From contig CACZYC010000001.1 in NCBI GenBank assembly GCA_902785365.1, positions 124,001 through 188,000 on the forward strand: a stretch of 64,000 nt of DNA, written 5' to 3'. The stretch comes from an uncultured Ruminococcus sp. (GTDB taxonomy: Bacteria > Bacillota > Clostridia > Oscillospirales > Acutalibacteraceae). Shown one piece after another: positions 7,058 to 14,592 of the stretch. The notes under the pieces are model-generated. The model was given only the letters and a program-made list of their open reading frames with translations, did not search any database and was not told the origin of the DNA. Positions within the stretch are counted from its first letter, which is position 1. The number at the start of each line of letters is the position of its first letter. A program made the position numbers and the translations under genes.

Positions 7058-8965
7058 TTATTTAACTTTAATCTTAACCGTCACAGTCTTTGAACCTGCT
7101 TTGTAGTTGTTGTTACCCGCTGCTGTGACCTTAACCTTGAAGCTGTAGGTTTTGCCTTTTTTGAGTCCTTTTTTGACGGTGATTTTACCCGCTTTGGTTA
7201 TTGTAATCTTCTTGTCGCCTGAGACTTTTTTGAATGATACAGTGCCCTGTGCTTTGGTTATTGTAAATGCTTTAGTCTTAGCGAAACTTGTGTTAGATTT
7301 AGCCTTGGCAGTAATTGCCTTTGTCTTGACAGTTATCGGGTTGTTAGCTTTTTCTGCTATATATACTGTCTTTGGAGATTGTGATAAATTTGGGTTTTCT
7401 GTACCGCTACCTATATTTTGCGCATACGCATAGATTGGCTGATTACCAAATTCTTTGACACTTATTGTTCCTTCAAATCCGTGATATTTCCCTGTTCCTG
7501 GGAAAACGGTGTTAACATCTTCTCTAAGTTTATTAGCTGTTAATGACGCTACCAAAGTTCCAGAACCAACAGGTCCACCTATATAAATCTGTATTGTTAA
7601 TGAAGCGTTGAGATTATCTCTGTCAAAAGCCCATCCTTTTACATAAATCTTTTCTGGAGAAGGTGAAGTCACTTTATCTAGGTAGCCTTGTGGGAGATAT
7701 ACAGGTTTAATATCAACTGTTCCTTTCCCGATATAGACATTACTGCCACTGCCAATGTTTATACCGTAAAGATGGACATCTTGTTTTCCTGTTTTTTTCG
7801 TTTTTATTGTAGCACTAAATCTATGATAATTACCACATCCATAGACATTATTAACATCCTTACCTTCAACGTTAGCATTTATCACATGTCCCTCTGCATT
7901 AGGGTCACTAGCAACACCACCAATATAAACATGTACATCTATACTTTTAGATAAATCGTCTTTGTCAAATGCCCAACCTCTAACAAAAATTGTTCCGGCA
8001 CTTTCTGATTTAACCATATCTAAACAACAAGTAGGGTTATATATAGGAATATTTACTGTACCATTTCCGATACAGACATTTCCTCCACCGCCAATATTAA
8101 TTCCATAAACATATACAGGTTGATTTCCGCTTTTTGATGTGGTTATTGTTGCATCAAAACCATGATAATTACCTACATTATGATTGGCGTAAACTTTTGC
8201 TACATCAGGTCTACTTTGGTTAGCTTTTATTCCTGCATGACCTTCAGCGTTTGCTGTTCCTGCTCCGCCGCCTATATAAACATGAACATCCAAAGATGTT
8301 TGTGGGCTATCTAAATCAAATACCCAACCTCTTATACGTACTTTCCCTGGTGATTTAGATTCGATAATGTCTACAACACCAACGGGATTATTACCAGTTA
8401 CATTAGTTGTACCATTCACAGCATCATAATTTGGTGCATGATAAGTTTGTTTTAATGGATGTTGAGATTTATTAATAGCGTGATTATATATTACGCCACA
8501 TTTCCCATCGCCATTGCCATCAAACACATAGTAATTGTTTGCATCTTGACCTAAATATATCCCATAGTGGTCATAACCATTCCATCCTACAACTTTTATT
8601 ACATCTCCAAGAACAGGCGCTGCTCCAGTTGCACAATTTCTGAAACTGTATCCAAAAGTATAACCGAACACATATTCAGCAAAAGCAAAACACGACCAAC
8701 AGCCCCACGAGCTAACTGCAGCACCTGAAGGCAATCCGCCACGAGCAGGAATATTTTGTAATTTACAATCACTACCGCCTGCATCATCACATGCATTTCC
8801 GCTCTTTGTAAAATAATAACAAGAGTTAGGATAAACAGCTCTAACGGCATCAAGTTTAGATTGAACACCATTAGCTGCACTTGCACTAATAGGTGTAAGA
8901 ACAAACACACTTACCAGCATTAACAGAGCTAATACTACACTTACTGATTTTTTGACTTTTAACAT
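7058..8965 (-). CDS. secreted CHAP/NlpC-like amidase with repeated beta domains
   Basis: A 635-residue exported protein. The signal peptide ends at ASA/A (~residue 30). Residues ~35-170 look like a cysteine peptidase/amidase (CHAP-like): candidate nucleophile C92 in WGCWSCFAFAE and H133 in YDHYGIYLG. Three ~95-residue repeats follow, each with an xVRGWAFD(x)D...VHVYIGG core and an xxxYHGFxATI segment, probably wall or carbohydrate binding. The last ~75 residues are a Lys-rich Ig-like (Big-type) domain ending KVKIKVK. SD AAAGGAGG gives a clear start. Probable role: cell-wall hydrolysis or surface binding. The substrate cannot be read from the sequence. Confidence 0.8.
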   Translation of the reverse strand: MLKVKKSVSVVLALLMLVSVFVLTPISASAANGVQSKLDAVRAVYPNSCYYFTKSGNACDDAGGSDCKLQNIPARGGLPSGAAVSSWGCWSCFAFAEYVFGYTFGYSFRNCATGAAPVLGDVIKVVGWNGYDHYGIYLGQDANNYYVFDGNGDGKCGVIYNHAINKSQHPLKQTYHAPNYDAVNGTTNVTGNNPVGVVDIIESKSPGKVRIRGWVFDLDSPQTSLDVHVYIGGGAGTANAEGHAGIKANQSRPDVAKVYANHNVGNYHGFDATITTSKSGNQPVYVYGINIGGGGNVCIGNGTVNIPIYNPTCCLDMVKSESAGTIFVRGWAFDKDDLSKSIDVHVYIGGVASDPNAEGHVINANVEGKDVNNVYGCGNYHRFSATIKTKKTGKQDVHLYGINIGSGSNVYIGKGTVDIKPVYLPQGYLDKVTSPSPEKIYVKGWAFDRDNLNASLTIQIYIGGPVGSGTLVASLTANKLREDVNTVFPGTGKYHGFEGTISVKEFGNQPIYAYAQNIGSGTENPNLSQSPKTVYIAEKANNPITVKTKAITAKAKSNTSFAKTKAFTITKAQGTVSFKKVSGDKKITITKAGKITVKKGLKKGKTYSFKVKVTAAGNNNYKAGSKTVTVKIKVK

Positions 8966-8988
8966 AAAGGTTCCTCCTTTAAAATATT

Positions 8989-9013
8989 AGATTCTTCGTA
9001 AGCTCAGAATGAC
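8989..9013. repeat. fragment of the GATTCTTCG/CTCAGAATGAC palindromic repeat
   Basis: AGATTCTTCG...CTCAGAATGAC matches one arm of the complete palindrome at 42017-42093. It abuts the partial element at 9021. Confidence 0.6.
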
Positions 9014-9020
9014 GGTAAAT

Positions 9021-9074
9021 GAACCCTCTTCCGATCAAATCGCGAGCGATTTGATCACCTTCCCCCAAGGGAAG
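9021..9074. mobile_element. solo end of the CCCTTGGGG element
   Basis: Only one terminal arm is present: AACCCTCTTCCG, an inner ATCAAATCGCGAGCGATTTGAT palindrome, then CACCTTCCCCCAAGGGAAG. It matches the right arms of the complete copies. The partner arm is missing, so this is a remnant. Confidence 0.65.
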
Positions 9075-9150
9075 ACAATAAAAAGACGTACAACCGAAGT
9101 CGTACGCCAAAAAACACATAGCTCCGATTGTCGCCAAACAAAACTTAAAA

Positions 9151-9222
9151 TGCACATTACAAGTATGCAAATAAGAGCCTGTATTTTTATGTAAACATAA
9201 AAATACACACCTATAATGTGCA
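9151..9222. repeat. nested perfect inverted repeats, function unknown
   Basis: Outer arms TGCACATTA (9151-9159) and TAATGTGCA (9214-9222) enclose a perfect 11-bp inner hairpin, GTATTTTTATG/CATAAAAATAC with loop TAAA (9181-9206). It lies in a 446-bp gap between two reverse-strand genes that otherwise holds only repeat fragments. It could be an RNA structure or a small element end. Confidence 0.55.
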
Positions 9223-9321
9223 AAAACATATCCAGTTTTGCTTGGCACCTTTATTTTACCACACTTCTCTCCAAAATACTCACCAAATTTTCTATATGTT
9301 ATTTATGCATAGTGCATAAAA

Positions 9322-9353
9322 CGGACAGCCACGGAGAGCTGTCCCTACGCGTA
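9322..9353. repeat. 32-bp REP-like repeat, copy 1
   Basis: GGACAGC/GCTGTCC hairpin followed by CTACGCGTA. The same 32 bp recurs inverted at 16874-16905 with four differences, all outside the CTGTCCCTACGCGTA half. Confidence 0.65.
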
Positions 9354-9375
9354 AACTACACTTAATATAACAATA

Positions 9376-9395
9376 GGGCGACCGTGAGGTCGCCC
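9376..9395 (-). terminator. terminator after htpG
   Basis: Perfect 8-bp stem GGGCGACC/GGTCGCCC with loop GTGA just past the htpG stop, followed on the reverse strand by TATTGTTAT, a modest T-rich tail. Confidence 0.75.
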
Positions 9396-9411
9396 ATAAT
9401 TTTGTTTATTA

Positions 9412-11289
9412 TTACATTATCGAGCTTACGAGGTCGGCGTATTCGGACGGGTTTTCAATCGGGAGTCCCGCTATGAGTAACGCCTGATTGTAAAAGATTT
9501 CAGCGTACTTCTTAGCCTTTTCGTCGTCCTTGCCGATCAAGTCTACCATTGTCTTGACGGCGCTGTGGTTCATATTGAGTTCAAGACAACGCTGGGCTTT
9601 CATACCCGCTTCGGGTTGAACAGCGCTGAAATATTTCTCCATCTCAAAGCTGATGCCGCCCTTCGCTGTCATACATACGGGGTGGCTCACAAGCTTTTTG
9701 CTGGCGATAACCTCGCTTACCTTGTCGCCGAGTGTATCGCGTACAAACTTGAGAGCTTCGGTGTTTTCCTCGGCGTTATCCTCGGTTTGTTCAGACTCGA
9801 TACCGAGGTCATCGCTGTCAACGCTTTTGAACTGTTTGCCGTTATATTCCGCCAAAGTCTGGAGTGTGAACTCGTCAATATCCTGCGTGCAGTAGAGGAG
9901 CTCATAGCCTTTACTGAGTACAACCTCAGCCTGCGGAAGTTTGCTTATAGCCGCCACGCTCTCGCCTGTGGCGAAGTAGATGTACTTCTGCTCCTCGGGC
10001 ATACGGTCAATGTACTCGCTGAGTGTGGTGAGGTTTTCGCTGTTGGAGGAGTAGAACATCAAAAGGTCTTTGAGAGCGTCCTTGTGCATACCGTAGTCGC
10101 TGACGATACCGTATTTGAGCCCTCTGCCGAACTCGCCAAAGAAGTTTTCATAGGTTTCTCTGTCCTTTTTGAGCATAGAGGTGAGCTCGTTCTTGATTTT
10201 CTTTTCTAAAGTTTTCGCGACAGTCTTGAGCTGGTGGTCGTGCTGGAGAACTTCACGCGAAATATTCAGCGAAAAGTCCTGGCTGTCAACTACACCCTTA
10301 ACAAAGCGGAAGTGCTCGGGAAGAAGCTCCTCGCAGTTTTCCATAATAAGTACGCCGCTTGAATAAAGCTGCAAGCCTTTTTTGTATTCCTTTGTATAAA
10401 AATCGAATGGAGTTTTTGACGGGATATAGAGCAAAGCCTTGTAGGTGACAACGCCCTCTACCGATGTGGTGATAATCTTGGCAGGCTTGTCAAACGCCAT
10501 AAACTTGTCATGATAGAATTTTTCGTATTCCTCGTCGCTGACATCCTTTTTGGGACGCTGCCAAATCGGGATCATAGAGTTTAGAGTTTCGGGCTCGGTT
10601 ACGCTTTCGTACTCGGGCTTTTCGTCGTTCTCTGTGCCTTCTTTGACTTTGCTGTGTGTCATATCCATAATAATCGGATAGCGGATATAGTCGCTGTATT
10701 TCTTGACGAGCTCGGAGATTCTGTACTGCTCGAGGAATTCGCTGTAGTTTTCGTTTTCGGCGTCTTCCTTGATGTGCAGGGTAACAATTGTACCCGCTGA
10801 ATCCTTGTCGGCTTCCTTGATTGTGTAGCCGTCCGCGCCCGAGGATGTCCATTTGTAGCCGGTGTCCGCGCCGTATTTCTTTGTGTAAACTTCAACCTTG
10901 TCTGAAACCATAAACGCTGAGTAGAAGCCTACGCCGAACTGACCGATGATGTCAACGTCATCCGCTTGTTCGTTTTCCTGCTTAAAGCGATAAGAGCCGG
11001 ATGATGCAATTGTGCCGAGGTTCTTGTCGAGATCCTCTTTGTCCATACCGATTCCGTTGTCCTCAATTTTCATCACGCGGTTTTCTTTGTCAACCGTAAT
11101 GTTGATTTTGAAGTCCTCGCGATTGAGCCCGACCTTGTCGTCGGTAAGGGAGATGAAGCACAGCTTGTCTATTGCGTCGCTGGCGTTAGAGATAAGCTCG
11201 CGCAGAAAAATCTCCTTGTGTGTGTAAATTGAGTTAATCATCAGGTCAAGAAGTCTTTTTGACTCTGATTTAAACTGCTTTTTTGCCAT
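9412..11289 (-). CDS. htpG: molecular chaperone HtpG (Hsp90 family)
   Basis: ATP-dependent cytosolic chaperone, 625 residues, close to the family's usual length. The N-terminal GHKL ATPase has ELISNASDAIDKL (Asn/Asp motif), IEDNGIGMDKEDL and GQFGVGFYSAFMVS. The middle domain has the catalytic-Arg region SLNISREVLQ, and the C-terminal dimerisation domain includes LELNMNHSAV. The start is preceded by SD AGAAGG and a -10/-35 pair at 11323-11351. It stands alone between two hairpins, with no CIRCE-type operator visible. Confidence 0.97.
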   Translation of the reverse strand: MAKKQFKSESKRLLDLMINSIYTHKEIFLRELISNASDAIDKLCFISLTDDKVGLNREDFKINITVDKENRVMKIEDNGIGMDKEDLDKNLGTIASSGSYRFKQENEQADDVDIIGQFGVGFYSAFMVSDKVEVYTKKYGADTGYKWTSSGADGYTIKEADKDSAGTIVTLHIKEDAENENYSEFLEQYRISELVKKYSDYIRYPIIMDMTHSKVKEGTENDEKPEYESVTEPETLNSMIPIWQRPKKDVSDEEYEKFYHDKFMAFDKPAKIITTSVEGVVTYKALLYIPSKTPFDFYTKEYKKGLQLYSSGVLIMENCEELLPEHFRFVKGVVDSQDFSLNISREVLQHDHQLKTVAKTLEKKIKNELTSMLKKDRETYENFFGEFGRGLKYGIVSDYGMHKDALKDLLMFYSSNSENLTTLSEYIDRMPEEQKYIYFATGESVAAISKLPQAEVVLSKGYELLYCTQDIDEFTLQTLAEYNGKQFKSVDSDDLGIESEQTEDNAEENTEALKFVRDTLGDKVSEVIASKKLVSHPVCMTAKGGISFEMEKYFSAVQPEAGMKAQRCLELNMNHSAVKTMVDLIGKDDEKAKKYAEIFYNQALLIAGLPIENPSEYADLVSSIM

Positions 11290-11322
11290 ATAATTACCTT
11301 CTTTTAAATTATTTCAAAAGGT

Positions 11323-11351
11323 ATTATAACTCATTTGTCAAAAAAATTCAA
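11323..11351 (-). promoter_or_regulatory. promoter for htpG
   Basis: On the reverse strand: TTGAAT, 17-bp spacer, TATAAT (-10 at 11323-11328). It lies 34 bp upstream of the htpG start codon. Confidence 0.75.
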
Positions 11352-11478
11352 CACAGGCTGCAGAGAAAGCGTTTGCCGAAGTGAGCCTAAAAGGCTGTGA
11401 GGAATCGACTGTGAGGGGGAGAAGAGTGTAAGTGAGGAACTACATTGTTTGACTGGGGAAAATTAAAAATTTTTCGAG

Positions 11479-11530
11479 AAATTGCATTAAACAATGCAAT
11501 TTTCTTTGTTTTTGCGGGAATAGTGAGGGG
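11479..11530 (+). promoter_or_regulatory. leader hairpin of the lysis cassette (shared motif, copy A)
   Basis: Ten-bp stem AAATTGCATT/AATGCAATTT (11479-11502) with loop AAAC, a T-rich run, then GCGGGAATAGTGAGGGGG. Copy B at 18322-18373 has the same stem, T-run and CGGGA(A/G)TAGTGAG block, with loop GTTT (the reverse complement of AAAC). Both precede the first gene of a phage-type operon. It reads like an intrinsic terminator or attenuator that must be passed for expression. The 11290-11478 stretch upstream holds the htpG promoter and no gene that I can support. Confidence 0.7.
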
Positions 11531-11565
11531 GTGCCCCGCTCCTCTAATAAATGAAAGGAAAAAAT

Positions 11566-11805
11566 ATGGAAACAGAGTTTATGGTTACGCTCATGGGTTT
11601 GGCAGGCTCGGCTATAGGTTCCCTGTGCGGTGTGCTTATAAACACAAAGCTCAGTAATTACCGTATTGAACAACTCGAAAAAAAGGTTGACAAGCACAAC
11701 AGCCTGATTGAAAGAGTTTATGAGCTCGAGAAAAAACAGCGTGTAACCGACGAAAAAATTACCGTAGCCAATCACAGAATAAACGATTTGGAAAAAGGTG
11801 AATAG
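11566..11805 (+). CDS. XhlA-like lysis-associated membrane protein
   Basis: A 79-residue protein with one N-terminal membrane segment (FMVTLMGLAGSAIGSLCGVLI) and a long charged coiled coil. This resembles the haemolysin XhlA family, which acts with holins, but here the membrane segment is N-terminal rather than C-terminal, so the family call is tentative. The ATG at 11566 has SD AAAGGAAA; the upstream ATG at 11551 is the end of that ribosome site. The next gene starts 1 nt after its stop. Confidence 0.65.
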   Translation: METEFMVTLMGLAGSAIGSLCGVLINTKLSNYRIEQLEKKVDKHNSLIERVYELEKKQRVTDEKITVANHRINDLEKGE

Positions 11806-11806
11806 T

Positions 11807-12061
11807 ATGAAAGTGTCAGGACAAACAATAGCAAGAACAGCAGTGCTCGCTGCGGCGTTGCTGAATCAGATTTTAGTATTATTCGGAATCAACCCGTTGC
11901 CGTTTAGCGACAACGGGGTTTACGAAACAGTATCGCTTGTTTTTACAGCCGCCGCGGCAATTCGGGCGTGGTGGAAGAACAACAGCTTTACACAATCGGC
12001 GATAAAAGCCGACAAGTGTTTAAACGAGATAAGAGGAGGGAAAAATGAGTTTAGTAAATAA
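11807..12061 (+). CDS. phage holin (SPP1/LLH-like)
   Basis: An 84-residue small membrane protein with two hydrophobic stretches (ARTAVLAAALLNQILVLFGI and VSLVFTAAAAIRAWW), a WKNN turn and a hydrophilic tail. This layout is typical of small phage holins that release endolysin. The ATG at 11807 follows SD AAAAAGGTG. The 3' end overlaps the endolysin start by 17 nt, indicating translational coupling. Confidence 0.8.
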   Translation: MKVSGQTIARTAVLAAALLNQILVLFGINPLPFSDNGVYETVSLVFTAAAAIRAWWKNNSFTQSAIKADKCLNEIRGGKNEFSK

Positions 12062-12956
12062 AAAGGGCGTAGATATTTCCGCCAATAACGGAAATGTCGA
12101 TATGGAGAAAATCAAAAAGGCGGGCTACGACTTTGTTATGATTCGCTGCGGATACGGTGATGACGTCAAAAGTCAGGACGACAGTCAGTTTTCCGCTAAT
12201 GTCAAAAAAGCAGAAAAGCTCAAAATGCCCTGGGGCGTATATATCTACTCTTATGCTACAAACAAGACGGAAGCAAAGAGCGAGGCGGAACACGTCAAAA
12301 GACTCCTTAAAGGCAAAAAGCCTACACTTCCCGTAGCGTTCGATATGGAAGACGCCGACGGCTACAAGTCAAAACACGGGGCAATGAAGAAATCGGTCAT
12401 AACCGAAATCTGCAAAACATTTTTGAGTGAAATCAAAAAGGCGGGTTACTACCCGATGTTATATACAAGTCTGTCATGGATAGGAAACTATATCTCAAAA
12501 GATGTGACCGATAAATACGACCTGTGGGTAGCTCAGTGGACCAAGATATGTGACTATAAGGGCAAGAACCTCGGAATGTGGCAGTACGGGGGAGAGACAA
12601 ACTTCCTCGAAAGCAACTCGATAAACGGAGTAGGCACAATCGACAAGGATAAGTGCTACAAGGACTATCCCGATATAATCAAAAACGGGGGATATAATAA
12701 TTGGAAAAAGACTGCCGCAAAAACTCTCGACAAAACCGGTTTTAAAAAAGGCGACCAAGGCAACGGCGTTTTAGCGTTAAAACAGCTTTTAATTCTTGCC
12801 AAAAAGAAGAAGCTTTTGTCCGCTTCAATGAAAAACAACAACGAATTCGGCGGCGGTACCGAGAAAGCGGTCAATCAGTTTTTGAAAAAGTTCGGATATA
12901 AGCCCAGCGGAATCGCGGGCGAGAAGTTTATTAAATTAATTGGGAAAAAATTGTAA
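12045..12956 (+). CDS. GH25 lysozyme (endolysin) with peptidoglycan-binding-like domain
   Basis: A muramidase cleaving the glycan strands of peptidoglycan. Residues ~7-215 form a GH25 barrel: GVDISANNG at the N-terminus, the catalytic DME in VAFDMEDADG (~100), YTSLSWIGNYI, and DLWVAQWT/MWQYGG near the end. Residues ~232-303 resemble a PG_binding_1-type repeat (GDQGNGVLALKQLL). There is no signal peptide, as expected for a holin-dependent endolysin. SD AGAGGAGGG gives the start. It is the third gene of the 11.5-13 kb cassette and has no structural phage genes beside it. Confidence 0.93.
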   Translation: MSLVNKKGVDISANNGNVDMEKIKKAGYDFVMIRCGYGDDVKSQDDSQFSANVKKAEKLKMPWGVYIYSYATNKTEAKSEAEHVKRLLKGKKPTLPVAFDMEDADGYKSKHGAMKKSVITEICKTFLSEIKKAGYYPMLYTSLSWIGNYISKDVTDKYDLWVAQWTKICDYKGKNLGMWQYGGETNFLESNSINGVGTIDKDKCYKDYPDIIKNGGYNNWKKTAAKTLDKTGFKKGDQGNGVLALKQLLILAKKKKLLSASMKNNNEFGGGTEKAVNQFLKKFGYKPSGIAGEKFIKLIGKKL

Positions 12957-12962
12957 TAAAAT

Positions 12963-12991
12963 CTCCCCCGAGAGCAACGCTCTTGGGGGAG
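12963..12991. terminator. GC-rich hairpin after the endolysin
   Basis: Thirteen-bp stem CTCCCCCGAGAGC/GCTCTTGGGGGAG with loop AAC. There is no T-run on the + side (GTATAATG follows), so termination is likely but not textbook. The following ~180 bp (12992-13171) contains nothing I can identify. Confidence 0.6.
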
Positions 12992-13174
12992 GTATAATGA
13001 GGCTGTTTTTGGGTGAGAATAACGTAAGGGATTCGGCGGCGTTTGGTTCATCTAATGGAAAAAAACTACCTCGTTTTTTACGGCGTGTACATAGCTGAAA
13101 GACCACCTGAAATACGGGCTGAAAACTGTCCGTCGGACTGCTTTTTAAAGCTCTTTCAAGTCACGTAAAAATGG

Positions 13175-13208
13175 AATATGGCACACGCCACGTGGCATAT
13201 GCCATATT
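13175..13208 (-). terminator. terminator hairpin after tRNA-Thr
   Basis: Outer stem AATATGGCA/TGCCATATT around an inner GCCACGTGGC palindrome, directly downstream of the tRNA on its strand and followed there by CCATTTTT. Confidence 0.7.
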
Positions 13209-13211
13209 TTT

Positions 13212-13287
13212 TGGAGCTGGTGGCGTGACTTGAACACGTGACCTTCTCATTACGAGTGAGATGCTCTACCGACTGAGCTACACCAGC
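13212..13287 (-). tRNA. tRNA-Thr (anticodon CGU)
   Basis: Reverse strand. The acceptor stem is GCTGGTG/CACCAGC, with D-arm GCTC..GAGC, anticodon arm TCTCA-CTCGTAA-TGAGA (anticodon CGT, reading ACG) and a T-arm containing TTCAAGT. CCA is encoded (TGG at 13212-13214 on the + strand). It is 76 nt long. It lies between the lysis cassette and the XRE regulator. I looked for a duplicated 3' end marking an attachment site and saw none nearby. Confidence 0.95.
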
Positions 13288-13406
13288 ATTTTTCAATTTC
13301 TTATGTATTATACCCCGAAAGAACATTTTTTGCAATATGAAAAGCAAAAAAAGGTGAATAATATATATTTTTTCTTGGTTGTTTTGTGACAATTTACCCA
13401 CTTGTA

Positions 13407-13440
13407 TTGACTTTATAAATGTTTTACTTTATATTATAGT
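13407..13440 (+). promoter_or_regulatory. probable promoter/operator for the XRE regulator
   Basis: TTGACT at 13407-13412 with TATTAT at 13432-13437 (19-bp spacer). The -10 sits in a short dyad (TACTTTATATTATAGTA), a plausible site for autorepression by the HTH protein. Inference only. Confidence 0.4.
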
Positions 13441-13499
13441 AAAGGATATTTATACTATTAAATTGTATTCTATTCTTATTCTGCCTATACAGGAGAAAG

Positions 13500-13877
13500 G
13501 TGGTTTCATATTTGTCTAAATCGTTTGGAAAACATCTTAGAGATTTGCGTAAAACTAACTCTAAGTACTCTCAGCAGGAAATGGCTGATATGCTTAATAT
13601 CTCTCGATCAACATATACTTATTATGAAACCGGAAAATCCGAACCCGGACAGGAAAAGTTAAAAACTATCTGTGATATTTTAAATGTTGATTTCAACACG
13701 CTTCTCGGCTATTCCGACGAAGGTTTGGTTGCCACGGCTGCCTCTGACGACGGTGTAGAAGAGAACTTCGGAGGACTGACTCCCAGTGAGGAGCAGATTA
13801 TCCTCGCATACAGAAGCATGAACACTGAAGAGAAAGAATATATCGGTAAACAAATCACTAAGATTGTTAAAGGATAG
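13500..13877 (+). CDS. XRE-family helix-turn-helix transcriptional regulator
   Basis: A 125-residue protein. Residues ~8-65 are a canonical HTH_3 domain (FGKHLRDLRK, YSQQEMADMLNISRSTYTYYETGKSEP, LKTICDILNVDFNTLLGY), followed by an acidic C-terminal part. GTG at 13500 is adopted. It has SD AGGAG only 4 nt away, and TTG at 13512, with AAAGGTGG as its SD, is equally credible. It lies 0.5 kb from the lysis cassette and ~4.5 kb from the phage structural operon, so it is a candidate regulator for both. A terminator follows at 13888. Confidence 0.85.
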   Translation: MVSYLSKSFGKHLRDLRKTNSKYSQQEMADMLNISRSTYTYYETGKSEPGQEKLKTICDILNVDFNTLLGYSDEGLVATAASDDGVEENFGGLTPSEEQIILAYRSMNTEEKEYIGKQITKIVKG

Positions 13878-13887
13878 ACACTGGTAG

Positions 13888-13918
13888 GGTCGTTCGCTGG
13901 TTGCGGGCGGCCTTTTTT
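13888..13918 (+). terminator. terminator after the XRE regulator
   Basis: GGTCG/CGGCC short stem (one U-G pair) in a longer GC-rich loop, followed by TTTTTT. The 13919-14008 stretch is AT-rich with no gene. Confidence 0.6.
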
Positions 13919-14008
13919 CTTTGTATAATAATACTAACTATTCAAGATTATGCGTATAAAAATACAGTGGTTGTATATTTGTTAAAATTATATATATGTA
14001 AAAAGTCT

Positions 14009-14037
14009 TTGACTTTTAAAAAAACCTGTGTTATAAT
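14009..14037 (+). promoter_or_regulatory. promoter for rpsO-pnp
   Basis: TTGACT at 14009-14014, 17-bp spacer, consensus TATAAT at 14032-14037. The ~100-nt leader contains a direct repeat (TTAAGCCATTA at ~14047 and ~14071), possibly part of S15 autoregulation. Confidence 0.85.
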
Positions 14038-14141
14038 AACGTTTGTTAAGCCATTACGCGGTTTTTGGATTAAGCCATTATTTGGATTTTCACAGCCTTC
14101 TACTGCGTTTTGAGCAAATATATTATAAAGGTGGAAAAATT

Positions 14142-14405
14142 ATGTTACCCGAAGAAAAAGCTGCTATCATTGCAGAGTACGCTACTCACGAGGGAGATAC
14201 AGGTTCTCCCGAAGTTCAGATTGCTCTTTTAACAAAGAGAATCAACGACTTAACCGAGCATCTTAAAGTCCACAAGAAGGACCATCACTCCAGACGCGGA
14301 CTTTTAAAAATGGTTGGTCAGAGACGTTCTCTCCTCAAATACCTCACAAAGGTTGACATCGAGAGATATCGTTCAATCATCAAGAGATGCGGTATTCGTA
14401 AGTAA
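14142..14405 (+). CDS. rpsO: 30S ribosomal protein S15
   Basis: An 87-residue small-subunit protein that nucleates the 16S central domain. It carries the family signature [19 protein letters not shown] and [19 protein letters not shown], ending [12 protein letters not shown]. The ATG at 14142 has SD AAAGGTGG. Longer upstream starts run through the leader and lack homology. pnp follows after 187 nt, the classic rpsO-pnp arrangement. Confidence 0.97.
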   Translation: MLPEEKAAIIAEYATHEGDTGSPEVQIALLTKRINDLTEHLKVHKKDHHSRRGLLKMVGQRRSLLKYLTKVDIERYRSIIKRCGIRK

Positions 14406-14458
14406 TTTGATTAAGTTAGGGCAGGCGATTTCTTCGTTTGCCCTATATTCCGTTTATT

Positions 14459-14577
14459 ACAGGATTTTTATCGCTGCGCTTTAGCGGTAAAACGAGCATA
14501 TTATTTTATGTAATACGTTGGTTTTATTGCTTAAGTGTCGGTAAAAAATCCTGTGAAATATATTTGAAGCAAAGCTT
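14459..14577 (+). promoter_or_regulatory. structured leader between rpsO and pnp
   Basis: A long-range stem pairs ACAGGATTTTTA (14459-14470) with TAAAAAATCCTGT (14542-14554), enclosing a second hairpin (CGCTGCGCTTTAGCG). A GAAGCAAAGCTTC hairpin (14566-14578) sits just before the pnp SD. By analogy with PNPase autoregulation through its own leader, these may control pnp; that role is inferred. Confidence 0.5.
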
Positions 14578-14592
14578 CAGAAAGGATTTTTT

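Noticed and set aside
13901..14113. A 70-codon frame between the XRE regulator and rpsO
   Set aside because: It spans the terminator and the rpsO promoter, lacks an SD and has no similarity I recognise.
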